Source of the DNA: Methylobacterium fujisawaense
GTDB taxonomy: Bacteria > Pseudomonadota > Alphaproteobacteria > Rhizobiales > Beijerinckiaceae
NCBI RefSeq assembly: GCF_014138435.1
Contig: NZ_JACJIM010000003.1
Span: 186,001-250,000, forward strand
Direction: 5' to 3'
Length of the DNA stretch: 64,000 nt
A program made the position numbers and the translations under genes. Position 1 is the first letter of the stretch; every line of letters starts with the position of its first letter. The notes beneath the pieces are model-generated. The model was not told the DNA's origin. It was given only the letters and a program-made list of their open reading frames with translations, and did no database searches. Below, in pieces: positions 43,538 to 52,707 of this stretch.

Positions 43538-45295
43538 TCAATCGGGCAGCGCGAAGACCAGCAATGCGTCGCCGGTGCCGAACCCGGATGCCTTGGTGAA
43601 GGAGGCGCCGCCCGCCGCCACCGCGAGGTATTGCTTGCCGTCCAGCGCGTAGGTCATCGCCGGGCCGCTGATGCCGGCCCCGCACTGGAAGCGCCAGAGA
43701 ATCCGGCCGTCCTTCGCATCGTGGGCGTCGAGATGGCCGTCCTCCTCTCCCGAGAAGACGAGGCCGCCGGCCGTCGCCAGGGTCCCTCCGGAGAGACGGC
43801 TCCCGCTGCGGACCGACCAGGCGATCCTGCCGCCATCCACGAGGTCGACCGCCGTCAGCGTGCTGAAGGACGCCTCGCCCTTCGCCTCGCCCGTCTCCGT
43901 GTAGCGGATCTCCGGACGCCCGGCGGCCGCCGGAACGGTCTTCACCGTGTAGGTCGTCGCCCCGTGGCGGACCTGAACGTAGGCGCGCCGGCCGTCATAG
44001 GCGGTGGGCGGCCACGAGACCGCGCCGAGGGGACCGGGCGCCACCACGGTGCCCTGCGGCGTCGGCGGCGCGAACAGGTTCTGCTGATCGACGAGCGGCG
44101 CGGACCGCGCCAGGAGCGTCCCCGTGGCACGGTCGTGGACGTAGATCCAGCCGGTCTTGCTTGCCGAAGCCACCGCCTTCGCGCCACCGGGCATGTCGAG
44201 CAGGAAGGGCGGCGCGGCGACGTCGTAGCCCCATTCGTCGTGCGGCACCTGCTGGTAGTACCAGCGCAGCGCGCCGGTCTTCACGTCGAGGGCCACGAGG
44301 CACATCGTGTAGAGGTTGTCGCCCGGACGCGAGAGGCCGAAATTCTGCGGGGCCGGGTTGCCGGTGCCGAGGAAGATCAGGCCGAGATCCCGATCATAGG
44401 CCGGCGTCATCCAGAGGGAGCCGCCGCCGACGCGCCAAGCGTCGCGGTTGGCCGGAGCGGCGGCCTTCTCGGCGGCGATGTCCCGGTGGAGCGGCGTGCC
44501 GTCCGCGGTCTGGGCGACGAAGCCCCCCTCCCAACCCTCGGACGGCGTGACGTACCAGCGCCAGCGTTCCTCGCCGGTCTTCGCGTCGTAGGCCGCGAGC
44601 CAGCCGCGTCGCCCGTACCCGCCCTCGATGCCGACGACGGCGCCGCCATCGAGGCCGCCCGCCTCGTCCTCGATGTGGAGGCCGTATCCGGCGCCGGTGA
44701 CGCCGACGATCACGAGCCCGTCGGCAACCAGCGGCGGCATCTTGAAGCCGAGGCGGCTCGAGCCCTGGACGGGCTTGCCGCCGAGCGTCGCGGCGAGGCC
44801 CGAGGCGGTCTCGCTCTCGCCCTCCTCAGGGCGGACCGCCTCCTTGTCCCAGACGATCCTGCCGGTCTTCGCGTCGAGGGCGATCAGCCGCCCGTCCATG
44901 GTCGCCTCGAAGACGAGCCCCCCCGACACCGCGACCCCGCGGTTCGAGGGCGGTCCGAAGATCTTCTCGGTGCGCGGCTTGTGGGTGTAGGTCCAGACGG
45001 GCTTGCCGGTCTTCGCGTCGAGGGCCGCGACGTTGTTCTGCGTCGTGGAGACGAAGAGGGTGCCGTCCACCATCACGGGCTGGGCCTGGAAGTATCCGGT
45101 GATTCCGGTCTGGAAGATCCAGGCGGGGCGCAGCCGACCGACAGTGTCGCGGTCGATCTGGGTCAGGTCGGAGAAGTTGCGGTTGCTCGGATCGTGTCCG
45201 AAGGCCGGCCAGGGCGATTCAGCGGCGGAGGTCGACCCGAGGGACGCCGGTCCCGCAAAGCAGGCCAGCAGGACCGCCCCAATCCATCGCGCCAA
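43538..45295 (-). CDS. PQQ-dependent dehydrogenase, beta-propeller type
   Basis: A 585-residue periplasmic protein with signal peptide (WIGAVLLACFAGPASLG, cut near TSA-AE). It has the propeller repeats with tryptophan-docking motifs (ALDAKTGKPVWTYTHKPR; ALDAKTGRIVWDKE; AYDAKTGEERWRWYV; ALDVKTGALRWYYQQ). The active-site region has DRDLGLIFLGTGNPAPQN and VPHDEWGYD. It is related to methanol/alcohol dehydrogenases but lacks the C-terminal cytochrome c domain and the adjacent-Cys disulfide of MxaF/XoxF-type enzymes. Substrate and metal (Ca or lanthanide) cannot be assigned from what I see. Upstream of its start lies the ankyrin gene. Confidence 0.9.
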   Translation of the reverse strand: MARWIGAVLLACFAGPASLGSTSAAESPWPAFGHDPSNRNFSDLTQIDRDTVGRLRPAWIFQTGITGYFQAQPVMVDGTLFVSTTQNNVAALDAKTGKPVWTYTHKPRTEKIFGPPSNRGVAVSGGLVFEATMDGRLIALDAKTGRIVWDKEAVRPEEGESETASGLAATLGGKPVQGSSRLGFKMPPLVADGLVIVGVTGAGYGLHIEDEAGGLDGGAVVGIEGGYGRRGWLAAYDAKTGEERWRWYVTPSEGWEGGFVAQTADGTPLHRDIAAEKAAAPANRDAWRVGGGSLWMTPAYDRDLGLIFLGTGNPAPQNFGLSRPGDNLYTMCLVALDVKTGALRWYYQQVPHDEWGYDVAAPPFLLDMPGGAKAVASASKTGWIYVHDRATGTLLARSAPLVDQQNLFAPPTPQGTVVAPGPLGAVSWPPTAYDGRRAYVQVRHGATTYTVKTVPAAAGRPEIRYTETGEAKGEASFSTLTAVDLVDGGRIAWSVRSGSRLSGGTLATAGGLVFSGEEDGHLDAHDAKDGRILWRFQCGAGISGPAMTYALDGKQYLAVAAGGASFTKASGFGTGDALLVFALPD

Positions 45296-45355
45296 AGCTG
45301 TGCTCCCTTGTGCGGCGACAGTCGCGCCCGCTTGGATCCGTTTCTGAAAGTGGGC

Positions 45356-45889
45356 CTAAGCCTGCCTCCGGGGCGCCCCGTCGAGCTGCGCCGGCGTCGC
45401 CTGGGCACCCATTGACCGGGCCATGTCGGCGGCGCTCTGTCCGGAGGCGTCGCGCCGGTCCGGGTCGGCGCCGTGGCGGAGGAGCAGGTCGACCATCTCG
45501 GTGCGGTCGAACATCGCCGCCGTCATCAGGGCCGTGCGGGTGCCGTCGCCGGTCCCGTCCACCTTGGCCCCGTGCTGGAGCAGGAGTTGCGCGATCGCGA
45601 GATCGTTCTTGAAGGCCGCGCCGGCGAGGGGCGTCTGGCCACGGTCATTCGCGAGTTCCGGGTCGCCGCCGGCCTCCAGGATCACCCGCGTGGCGTCCGC
45701 CTGGCCGTTATAGGCGGCCAGCATCAGCAGGCTGTCGCCCTTGTCGTTGCGCAGGTTCGCCGGCAGCCCCTGCCCGAACAGGTCGGCGAGATCCTCCGCA
45801 TGGCCCATCCGCGCGTACTGGAAGACGCGGGCGGCGAAGGCCAGGGTTTCGTCATCGAGGGTCGGGGGCGTGTTCGTCTCTGAGGCCAT
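45356..45889 (-). CDS. Ankyrin-repeat protein
   Basis: From ATG 45889 the product is 177 residues. It contains about four ankyrin repeats: DKGDSLLMLAAYNGQADATR, DRGQTPLAGAAFKNDLAIAQ, TRTALMTAAMFDRTEMVDLL and DASGQSAADMARSMG. These stack to form a protein-binding surface. No signal peptide is seen. Frames upstream of 45889 look non-coding. The end lies 60 bp before the PQQ dehydrogenase gene on the same strand; partner proteins are unknown. Confidence 0.9.
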   Translation of the reverse strand: MASETNTPPTLDDETLAFAARVFQYARMGHAEDLADLFGQGLPANLRNDKGDSLLMLAAYNGQADATRVILEAGGDPELANDRGQTPLAGAAFKNDLAIAQLLLQHGAKVDGTGDGTRTALMTAAMFDRTEMVDLLLRHGADPDRRDASGQSAADMARSMGAQATPAQLDGAPRRQA

Positions 45890-46025
45890 CGCGTGCTCGT
45901 CTCTTCTGGCCGCTGATCTGGGCCGGTCCGGCGTCCACGTCCAGCGGCGGCGGGAACAGTTTCGGGGCGCTGCTCGTTCCAGCCGCCAATCCGGGCCAAA
46001 GGCCCGACGCTTCCGGAGCGCGCCG

Positions 46026-46238
46026 ATGCCCCGACCCTTCGAGCCCTTCGCCGACGCCTTGCGCACCGCGCGCGACATCGTCCGGGAGCGCGCAGGCGCG
46101 GTCGCACAGGCGGCCGTACAGGCCGATCCCCACGCCTACGACGAGGCCTGCAACGCCCTCGCCGTCCGGATCGCCCAGGCCATCGTCGATGCCGGCGAGG
46201 CCGCGACGGCGCATGGCCGGGATCACGAGGCCGCCTGA
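46026..46238 (+). CDS. Hypothetical small helical protein, 70 aa
   Basis: ATG 46026 starts MPRPFEPFADALRTARDIVR and continues as an Ala-rich helical protein (AVAQAAVQADPHAYDEACNA). No family is recognised. It is convergent with uvrB, whose 3' end is 15 bp away. Its stop lies inside a perfect stem-loop (46229-46251). Codon bias is consistent with coding, but it could be spurious. Confidence 0.45.
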   Translation: MPRPFEPFADALRTARDIVRERAGAVAQAAVQADPHAYDEACNALAVRIAQAIVDAGEAATAHGRDHEAA

Positions 46239-46251
46239 GCCAACGGCGGCC
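46229..46251. terminator. Stem-loop between two convergent genes
   Basis: GGCCGCC (46229-46235) pairs perfectly with GGCGGCC (46245-46251) across a 9-nt loop that holds the stop codon of the small plus-strand gene. It lies just past the uvrB stop on the minus strand, so it could end transcription in both directions. There is no T-run. Confidence 0.4.
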
Positions 46252-46253
46252 GG

Positions 46254-49016
46254 TCAGCCCCGCCGCCGTCCGCCGCCGCCCTTGTATTTGGGCTTCTGCC
46301 CGCCGAGCCCCTGCGTCGAGCGCGGCTTCGGCCGCTCCTGCCAGGCCGGCGCGAGGCCGCCCACCGGAAGCTCCCGGTCCGTGCCGGGGCCCATATTGTC
46401 GAGGTCGGGCTTGGCGATGCGGCTGCCGCCTCCGCCTGCGCCCCCTGCCCCGCGCGGCGCCTTCCGGCCGAACTTCCCGGCCTCGCGCTCCACGTCGCTC
46501 TGTCGTGCCATCGGGTCGTCCGAGACCAGAAGCTCGGTGGCCTGGAGCCGCTTCAGCTCGTCGCGCAGGCGGGCTGCCTCCTCGAAGTCGAGATCGGCGG
46601 CGGCGGCGCGCATGCGCTTCTCCAGATCCGCCATCACGGCCTTGAGGTTGTGGCCCACCGTGATCGCGTCCTTGGCCAGCCCGGTATCGACCTGGACGTG
46701 GTCGCGCTCGAACACGCTGCTGAGGATGTCGGCGATGCCGCGCTTCACGCTCTGCGGCGTGATCCCGTGCTCTTCGTTGTAGGCGAGCTGCTTGGTGCGG
46801 CGCCGCTCGGTCTCGGCCATCGCCCGCTCCATCGAGCCGGTGATGTTGTCCGCGTACAGGATGCAGCGCGCGTCGGCGTTGCGGGCGGCGCGGCCGATGG
46901 TCTGGATCAGCGAGGTCTCCGAGCGGAGGAAGCCTTCCTTGTCGGCGTCGAGGATCGCCACCAAGGCGCATTCCGGGATGTCGAGGCCCTCGCGCAGCAG
47001 GTTGATGCCGATCAGCACGTCGAAGGCACCGAGCCGCAGGTCGCGGATGATCTCGATGCGCTCCAGCGTGTCGATGTCGGAGTGCATGTAGCGCACCCGC
47101 ACGCTGTTCTCGTGGAGATACTCGGTGAGGTCCTCGGCCATGCGCTTGGTGAGCGTCGTCACCAGCGTCCGGTAGCCGGCCTGCGCGACTTCGCGGACCT
47201 CGCCCAGCAGGTCGTCCACCTGGCTGCGGGCCGGGCGGATCTCGATCACCGGATCCACGAGTCCCGTCGGGCGGATCACCTGCTCGGCGAAGACGCCCCC
47301 CGTCTGCTCCATCTCCCACTTGCCGGGCGTCGCCGAGACGTGGACCGTCTGCGGGCGCATCGCGTCCCATTCCTCGAAGCGCAGGGGGCGGTTGTCGAGG
47401 CAGGAGGGCAGCCGGAAGCCGTATTCGGCGAGCGTCGCCTTCCGGCGGAAGTCGCCCCGGTACATGCCGCCGATCTGCGGCACCGTGACGTGGCTCTCGT
47501 CGGTGAAGACCAGGGCGTTGTCGGGCAGGTACTCGAATAGGGTCGGCGGCGGCTCGCCGGGCTTCCGGCCGGTGAGGTAGCGGGAATAGTTCTCGATGCC
47601 GTTGCAGGCGCCGGTGGCCTCGATCATCTCGATGTCGAAGGTGCAGCGCTGGTCGATGCGCTGCGCCTCGATGAGCCGGCCCATCTTGGTCAATTCCTCG
47701 ATCCGGCCGTTCAGCTCGTTCTTGATGCCCTTGATCGCCTGCTGCAGCGTCGGGCGCGGCGTCACGTAGTGCGAGTTGGCGTAGACCTTCACGAATTTCA
47801 GTTCGGAGATCGTCTTGCCGGTGAGCGGATCGAACTCGACGATGCTCTCGACCTCGTCGCCGAACAGGCCGATGCGCCAGCCGCGGTCTTCCAAGTGGGC
47901 GGGCCACAGCTCGATGGAATCGCCGCGCACCCGGAAGGTGCCGCGGGCGAAATCCGACTGGATCCGCTTGTACTGCAGGGCCACGAGGTCGGCGATGAGC
48001 TGGCGCTGCTCGATCCGCTCGCCGAGCGACACGGTGAACGACATCGCCGTGTAGGTCTCGACCGAGCCGATGCCGTAGATGCACGAGACCGAGGCGACGA
48101 TGATGACGTCGTCGCGCTCCAGTAGGGCGCGGGTGGCGGCGTGGCGCATCCGGTCGATCTGCTCGTTGATCGAGGATTCCTTCTCGATGAACGTGTCGGA
48201 GCGCGGAACGTAGGCCTCGGGCTGGTAGTAGTCGTAATAGGAGACGAAGTACTCGACGGCGTTGTCCGGGAAGAACGCCTTGAACTCCCCGTAGAGTTGC
48301 GCGGCCAGCGTCTTGTTGGGCGCCAGGATCAGGGCCGGGCGCTGGGTCTCCTCGATGATCTTGGCCATCGTGAAGGTCTTGCCCGAGCCGGTGACGCCGA
48401 GCAGCACCTGATCGCGCTCGAGTCCCTGCACGCCGCCGACGAGTTCGGCGATCGCTTTCGGCTGGTCACCGGCGGGCTTGAACTCGGATTTCAGCGTGAA
48501 CCGGACGCCACCCTCGGATTTCTTCGGTCGCTCTGGGCGGTGCGGGACCCAGGTCTGGCCGTCCTTGAACAGCGGGTTGCCCTCGGTGAGCAGCCGCTCC
48601 AGGGCCGACACCGTGGCCGAGGCGCCGCCGTCGCCGCCGGGATCCGGCAGGTCGGCGCCCTCGGGCACCGGACCGTCCTCCGGTGGCGTCAGGCCGAGCG
48701 CCTGGGCGAGGCGCGGATCGACATCGGCCGCGTCGCCGAGGGCGTAACCGGCCTGCGGAGCCTCCGCGAAGCCGTCGCGGGCGATCGCGCCCCGGCGCGC
48801 GGCGGCCTTGGTGCCGTCCTTGCCGGCTCGTCCTTTCGGCTTGCCCGGCCGCGCGGGCGGCTCGGGGGGCGGCTCGACGGCGGCCGGCCGGTTCCGGTTG
48901 AGTGCCGGGTTCAGGAGCTCGGCCAGATAGGTGTCGAGCGGCTTGAGCTCGGGCTTCGACGCCTTGGCGGACGACGCCGAAACGGAAGCGGCGCGCGGTT
49001 TCTTCGGTGCTGGCAT
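46254..49016 (-). CDS. uvrB: Excinuclease ABC subunit B (UvrB) with N- and C-terminal extensions
   Basis: A 920-residue UvrB; the usual length is about 670. Residues 1-170 form a low-complexity Pro/Ala/Lys-rich extension. The core begins [20 protein letters not shown] at 173, with Walker [12 protein letters not shown] at 207. The beta-hairpin region is [16 protein letters not shown], and the helicase motifs include LNREGL-like [12 protein letters not shown] and QTIGRAARN. The UVR motif ([20 protein letters not shown]) is near residue 800. The C-terminal 90 residues are basic and Gly-rich ([23 protein letters not shown]). It acts with UvrA and UvrC in nucleotide excision repair. Extensions are known in alphaproteobacteria but their role is unclear. 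Confidence 0.97.
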   Translation of the reverse strand: MPAPKKPRAASVSASSAKASKPELKPLDTYLAELLNPALNRNRPAAVEPPPEPPARPGKPKGRAGKDGTKAAARRGAIARDGFAEAPQAGYALGDAADVDPRLAQALGLTPPEDGPVPEGADLPDPGGDGGASATVSALERLLTEGNPLFKDGQTWVPHRPERPKKSEGGVRFTLKSEFKPAGDQPKAIAELVGGVQGLERDQVLLGVTGSGKTFTMAKIIEETQRPALILAPNKTLAAQLYGEFKAFFPDNAVEYFVSYYDYYQPEAYVPRSDTFIEKESSINEQIDRMRHAATRALLERDDVIIVASVSCIYGIGSVETYTAMSFTVSLGERIEQRQLIADLVALQYKRIQSDFARGTFRVRGDSIELWPAHLEDRGWRIGLFGDEVESIVEFDPLTGKTISELKFVKVYANSHYVTPRPTLQQAIKGIKNELNGRIEELTKMGRLIEAQRIDQRCTFDIEMIEATGACNGIENYSRYLTGRKPGEPPPTLFEYLPDNALVFTDESHVTVPQIGGMYRGDFRRKATLAEYGFRLPSCLDNRPLRFEEWDAMRPQTVHVSATPGKWEMEQTGGVFAEQVIRPTGLVDPVIEIRPARSQVDDLLGEVREVAQAGYRTLVTTLTKRMAEDLTEYLHENSVRVRYMHSDIDTLERIEIIRDLRLGAFDVLIGINLLREGLDIPECALVAILDADKEGFLRSETSLIQTIGRAARNADARCILYADNITGSMERAMAETERRRTKQLAYNEEHGITPQSVKRGIADILSSVFERDHVQVDTGLAKDAITVGHNLKAVMADLEKRMRAAAADLDFEEAARLRDELKRLQATELLVSDDPMARQSDVEREAGKFGRKAPRGAGGAGGGGSRIAKPDLDNMGPGTDRELPVGGLAPAWQERPKPRSTQGLGGQKPKYKGGGGRRRG

Positions 49017-49320
49017 GAGAACAATATGGGCCTGGACCCCGCTCCGAGGAACCCTGCACGGGTGCAGTTTGACAACTTCCGTGGGAGGCCGCTCGCGCCT
49101 CGGACCGGCGGGTGGGCGAGACCCCTTTCCACTGGAGAAGGTGTAGCGAATACAGCCATTAAGTAGAATTCACGGGGTGCCGATCTCGACCTCGGGCTCG
49201 GATGCTGAGAAGATCCGCATCCGCGGAGTGGGACAGGCGGCTTGCGGAAAGCCCATCCTGTCGATACTTTGCGATGCAAAGCGCGGTGCGAAGCATGCTG
49301 CAGCCGGGGGCTTGAGGCAC
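49017..49320. other. 304-bp divergent intergenic region between uvrB and a membrane protein gene
   Basis: This region separates two divergent genes and should hold both promoters. It includes a less GC-rich stretch near 49140-49170 (AATACAGCCATTAAGTAGAA) and a repeated GCAAAGCG/GCGAAGC pattern near 49270-49300. I found no LexA-type box with confidence and no RNA gene. Confidence 0.4.
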
Positions 49321-49938
49321 ATGCAGGACCTGGACAAGGCGCTGGCCGACATCGTGGCGATCCGCTCGCAGATCGCCCGCGACACGGCGTTCCGGGGTTT
49401 GGGGGCGGCGACGGTCGCCGGCACCGGCTTCCTCGCGCTGGCCTGCGCGGCGGGGCAGGCCCTTTGGCTCGGCGATCCCGCGGCGCGGCCGGGCCTGTTC
49501 TTCGGCCTCTGGATCGCGGCCGCCCTCGCGGCTTTCATGATGATCGGCGTCGAGGCGGTCCGGCGCAGCCGGCGCCTGCATTCCGGCCTCGCCGACGCCA
49601 TGGTTTGGAACGCCATCGAGGTGTTCCTGCCGGCCGCGGGCGCGGGGGCCTGCCTCGCCCTGGTCGTCGCCCGCTTCGCACCCGACGAGGTCTGGATGCT
49701 GCCGGGTCTCTGGCAGGTGCTGGTCGGCCTCGGCCTGTTCGCCTCGTCCCGGATCCTGCCGCGGGCTGTCCAGGGCGTCGGCGCCTGGTACCTGCTCGCC
49801 GGGCTCGCCGTGCTGGCGGTCTCGGCCGAGACCCGGGCCCTGTCCCCCTGGACGATGGGCCTGCCCTTCCTGCTCGGTCAAGCGTGGCTGGCCGGGATCA
49901 TCCATCATGCGGCCCGGGCCTTCGATGACGACCGCTGA
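49321..49938 (+). CDS. Membrane protein of unknown function (about 5-6 TM)
   Basis: ATG 49321 gives 205 residues. After a short amphipathic N-terminus (MQDLDKALADIVAIRSQIAR) there are hydrophobic segments at about 29-50, 60-80, 95-120, 130-150, 155-170 and 178-195. No named family is recognised. It overlaps the next gene, a winged-helix regulator, by 14 bp. This pairing suggests that the membrane protein and the regulator act together, the regulator perhaps controlling this operon. Confidence 0.75.
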   Translation: MQDLDKALADIVAIRSQIARDTAFRGLGAATVAGTGFLALACAAGQALWLGDPAARPGLFFGLWIAAALAAFMMIGVEAVRRSRRLHSGLADAMVWNAIEVFLPAAGAGACLALVVARFAPDEVWMLPGLWQVLVGLGLFASSRILPRAVQGVGAWYLLAGLAVLAVSAETRALSPWTMGLPFLLGQAWLAGIIHHAARAFDDDR

Positions 49939-50314
49939 CCGTTCCGACGGGCGCTTTTCCTACGAGGGGCTCGACAGGATCATCCACGAGCGGGCGCGCC
50001 TCAGCGTGCTGACCTCCCTGGTGGCGCATCCGAAGGGCCTGCCCTTCCCGGATCTCAAACGCCTGTGCGGGCTCACCGACGGCAACCTGAGCCGCCACCT
50101 CGCCGTGCTGAGCGAGGCCGATCTGGTGAGCCTCGAGAAGGGCTTCGCGCACAACCGGTCGCAGACAGTCTGCCGCCTCACCGTCACCGGGCGCCAGCGC
50201 TTCATCGGCTATCTCGGCGTGCTCGAGCAGGTGGTGCGCGACGCCGCGCAGGCCGCCGAGCGCGGCCCCGAATCCGGTGTCCGCGGCCTCGATCCGGCCA
50301 CGAAAACGGCGTGA
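49925..50314 (+). CDS. Winged-helix transcriptional regulator
   Basis: From ATG 49925 (MTTADRSDGRFSYEG) the product is 129 residues. Residues 18-100 form a winged-helix domain of the HTH_27/MarR-like type: IIHERARLSVLTSLVAHPKG, then FPDLKRLCGLTDGNLSRHLA (recognition helix) and VLSEADLVSLEKGFAHNRSQ. The wing and dimerisation helix follow (TVTGRQRFIGYLGVLEQVVR). No effector domain is evident. It overlaps the 3' end of the membrane protein gene, so they are translationally coupled. Target genes are unknown. Confidence 0.88.
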   Translation: MTTADRSDGRFSYEGLDRIIHERARLSVLTSLVAHPKGLPFPDLKRLCGLTDGNLSRHLAVLSEADLVSLEKGFAHNRSQTVCRLTVTGRQRFIGYLGVLEQVVRDAAQAAERGPESGVRGLDPATKTA

Positions 50315-50391
50315 GACCGCCCCGTCCCGCCGGGAATGTTAATCCCGTCTCGATAGACCTGAACGCCACGCCCATGCCGGGAGACTTTACG

Positions 50392-51114
50392 ATGCAAAGC
50401 GAAGCGGTGCCGGGTCCCCTGCACGCCGCGATCATCATGGACGGTAACGGGCGCTGGGCCACGCAGCGCGGCCTGCCGCGGCTGGCCGGCCACCACCGCG
50501 GCGTGGAGTCGATCCGGCGCACCGCCGAGGCCTGTCCGGATCTCGGCATCGGCACGCTCACGCTCTACGCCTTCTCGGCGGATAACTGGCAGCGCCCCGC
50601 CGAAGAGGTCGGCGGCCTGATGCGGCTCCTGCGCTCCTACCTGCGCAACGAGACCCAGCGCCTCGCCCGGACCGGCACGCGCCTCAGCGTCGTCGGCCGG
50701 CGCGACCGTCTGCCGGACGGCATCCCCGAGGCGATCGCCGCGGCGGAAGCCGCCACGGCGGCGGGGACCCGGCTGCATCTCCGGATCTGCGTCGACTACT
50801 CGGCCCGCGACGCGATCATCGCCGCGGCGCAGCGCCTCCAGAGCGAAGATCCGACCCGCGAGAGCTTCGGCAAGTTGGTGGCCGGCCCGATGCACGGCTC
50901 TCCCGTCGATGTCGACCTGCTGATCCGCACCGGCGGCGAGCGGCGTCTCTCCGACTTCATGCTGTGGGAGGCGGCCTATGCCGAGTTGCACTTCACAGAG
51001 CGGATGTGGCCCGAGTTCGGTCCCGAGGACCTGGCCGAGGCGGTCGCCGAGTTCGGCCGCCGCGAGCGCCGGTTCGGCGGGCTGAAGGCTCCGGCAGTCT
51101 CGGCCGCGGCCTGA
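50392..51114 (+). CDS. Cis-prenyltransferase of the UppS family (divergent)
   Basis: A 240-residue protein starting at ATG 50392 (ATG 50374 is also open). It has the UppS motif IIMDGNGRWATQRGLPRLAG with the Mg2+ Asp, TLYAFSADNWQRPAEEV, and DLLIRTGGERRLSDFMLWEA followed by YAELHFTERMWPEF. However, the NYGGR motif is replaced by CVDYSARDAIIAAA and the RTSGE motif by RTGGE. Such divergent UppS paralogs exist in some proteobacteria; true undecaprenyl synthase is probably elsewhere in the genome. Product chain length is unknown. The upstream gene is the winged-helix regulator. Confidence 0.88.
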   Translation: MQSEAVPGPLHAAIIMDGNGRWATQRGLPRLAGHHRGVESIRRTAEACPDLGIGTLTLYAFSADNWQRPAEEVGGLMRLLRSYLRNETQRLARTGTRLSVVGRRDRLPDGIPEAIAAAEAATAAGTRLHLRICVDYSARDAIIAAAQRLQSEDPTRESFGKLVAGPMHGSPVDVDLLIRTGGERRLSDFMLWEAAYAELHFTERMWPEFGPEDLAEAVAEFGRRERRFGGLKAPAVSAAA

Positions 51115-51157
51115 GGCCGCTTGACGGGCGCGCACCGGCGCGCAGAGGGTCGTCGGC

Positions 51158-52381
51158 ATGACCGAGACCCTCGCCCAGCGCCGCGTCCTCCTCGTCATCG
51201 GCGGCGGCATCGCGGCCTACAAGGCCCTCGACCTGATCCGGCGCCTGCGCGAGCGCGGCGCCAGCGTCTGCCCGGTGCTGACCGCGGGGGCGCAGGAATT
51301 CGTGACGCCCCTTGCCGCCGCCGCGCTCGCCGGCGAGCGGGCCCATACCGACCTGTTCGACCGGGCTTCCGAGGCCGAGATCGGCCACATCAAGCTCGCC
51401 CGTCAGGCGGATGCCGTGGTGGTGGCGCCCGCGACCGCCAACCTGATGGCCCGCATGGCCGGCGGCCACGCGGCCGACCTCGCGACCACGGTCCTGCTGG
51501 CGACGACCCTTCCGATCCTGATCGCGCCGGCCATGAACGTCCAGATGTGGGCGCATCCGGCCACCCGCCGGAACCGCGCGGTCCTGGAGGGCGACGGCGT
51601 CCGGATCGTGGGGCCGAATGCCGGCCGGATGGCGGAGCCCGAATCCGGCCCCGGCCGCATGGCCGAGCCCAACGAGATCGCCGATGCGCTGGAGCGGATG
51701 CTCGGCCAGCAGGCCGGGGACAGGCCCCTGGCCGGTCGGCGCGTGCTCGTGACCTCCGGTCCCACCCACGAGCCGATCGATCCGGTCCGCTACATCGCCA
51801 ACCGCTCCTCCGGCCGCCAGGGCCACGCCATCGCGGCGGCCGCCGCTGCGGCCGGTGCCGCCGTGACCCTGGTCTCCGGGCCCGTGGCGCTCCCCGATCC
51901 GCCGGGCGTCGCCGTCGTCCGGGTCGAGACCGCCCGGCAGATGCTGGAAGCCGTCGAGGCGGCGCTGCCGGCCGACATCGCGGTCTTCGCCGCCGCGGTC
52001 GCCGACTGGCGTCCGGAGCAGGAGGCCGGCAGCAAGAAGATCAAGAAGGACGGTACCGGCCCGGCGCCGATGCCGCTGGTGGAGAATCCCGACATCCTCG
52101 CCACGATCGCCCGCCTGCCGGTGGGGCGCCCGCCCCTCGTGGTCGGGTTCGCCGCCGAGACCGACACGGTCGTCGAGCACGCCCGGGCGAAGATTGCCCG
52201 GAAGGGCTGCGACCTGATCGTGGCCAACGACGTGTCGGCCGAGGGCGGCGTCATGGGCGGCGCCGACAACACGGTTCACCTGATCCGACGGGACGGTGCG
52301 GTGGAAACCTGGCCGCGCCTCGGCAAGGAGGAAGTCGCCCGGCGGCTCGTGGCCCATGTCGCGGGGCTTCTGGCCGGCTGA
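51158..52381 (+). CDS. coaBC: Bifunctional phosphopantothenoylcysteine decarboxylase/phosphopantothenate-cysteine ligase
   Basis: A 407-residue CoaBC. The flavin-dependent CoaC domain comprises about residues 1-185 with VIGGGIAAYKALDLI, EIGHIKLARQADAVVVAPAT (catalytic His) and IAPAMNVQMW. The CoaB ligase domain follows with VTSGPTHEPIDPVRYIANRS, SSGRQGHAIAAAAAAAGA, SKKIKKDG (ligase Lys) and NDVSAEGGVMGG. It converts 4'-phosphopantothenate to 4'-phosphopantetheine in CoA synthesis. Length is normal. The gene lies 43 bp after the UppS-like gene and is probably in the same transcription unit. Confidence 0.97.
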   Translation: MTETLAQRRVLLVIGGGIAAYKALDLIRRLRERGASVCPVLTAGAQEFVTPLAAAALAGERAHTDLFDRASEAEIGHIKLARQADAVVVAPATANLMARMAGGHAADLATTVLLATTLPILIAPAMNVQMWAHPATRRNRAVLEGDGVRIVGPNAGRMAEPESGPGRMAEPNEIADALERMLGQQAGDRPLAGRRVLVTSGPTHEPIDPVRYIANRSSGRQGHAIAAAAAAAGAAVTLVSGPVALPDPPGVAVVRVETARQMLEAVEAALPADIAVFAAAVADWRPEQEAGSKKIKKDGTGPAPMPLVENPDILATIARLPVGRPPLVVGFAAETDTVVEHARAKIARKGCDLIVANDVSAEGGVMGGADNTVHLIRRDGAVETWPRLGKEEVARRLVAHVAGLLAG

Positions 52382-52707
52382 CGCGACGGGGCCGCTGCGA
52401 GCCCGCCTCCCTGCCCCGCGAAGGTGCTTCGAAGGTGCTTCGTCGGCCCGCACCCCGGCGGCGACGTCGATCGCGCGCAGACGGGTGAGAGACGGTCCTG
52501 AGATATTTGTATTTTGGAAGAGATGCTTTTCGCGATTATTCGCGGTTTCATTCGGTAAATGCCGGAAATTCCCTCAAATCACATTTCGAATGAGGCTATA
52601 CGCGGTCGAATGACCATAGAAATACATCAGATTTTTTGATTGTGCCTGAGAAAAACTTGTTATGATCCTGCGATACGCTCGATCTGTCGGGCCGTCGGAG
52701 GTGAAGC
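52382..52707. other. 326-bp intergenic region, AT-rich in its second half
   Basis: This holds the promoter of the first chemoreceptor gene. From about 52500 to 52680 the DNA is clearly richer in A and T than its surroundings, which is unusual here. It includes AAAACTTGTTATGATCC (a plausible -10 area near 52655). An 11-bp direct repeat (52419-52440) is at its left end. No gene was found. Confidence 0.5.
52419..52442. repeat. 11-bp tandem duplication
   Basis: CGAAGGTGCTT occurs twice in direct succession (52419-52429 and 52430-52440), followed by a third CG. It lies just after the coaBC stop codon, in the leader region of the chemoreceptor gene, and may have arisen by slippage. Confidence 0.75.

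Noticed and set aside
51128..51143. GCGCGC-ACCG-GCGCGC hairpin before coaBC.
   Set aside because: A 6-bp GC stem is expected by chance in such DNA and no T-run follows; the genes look co-transcribed.
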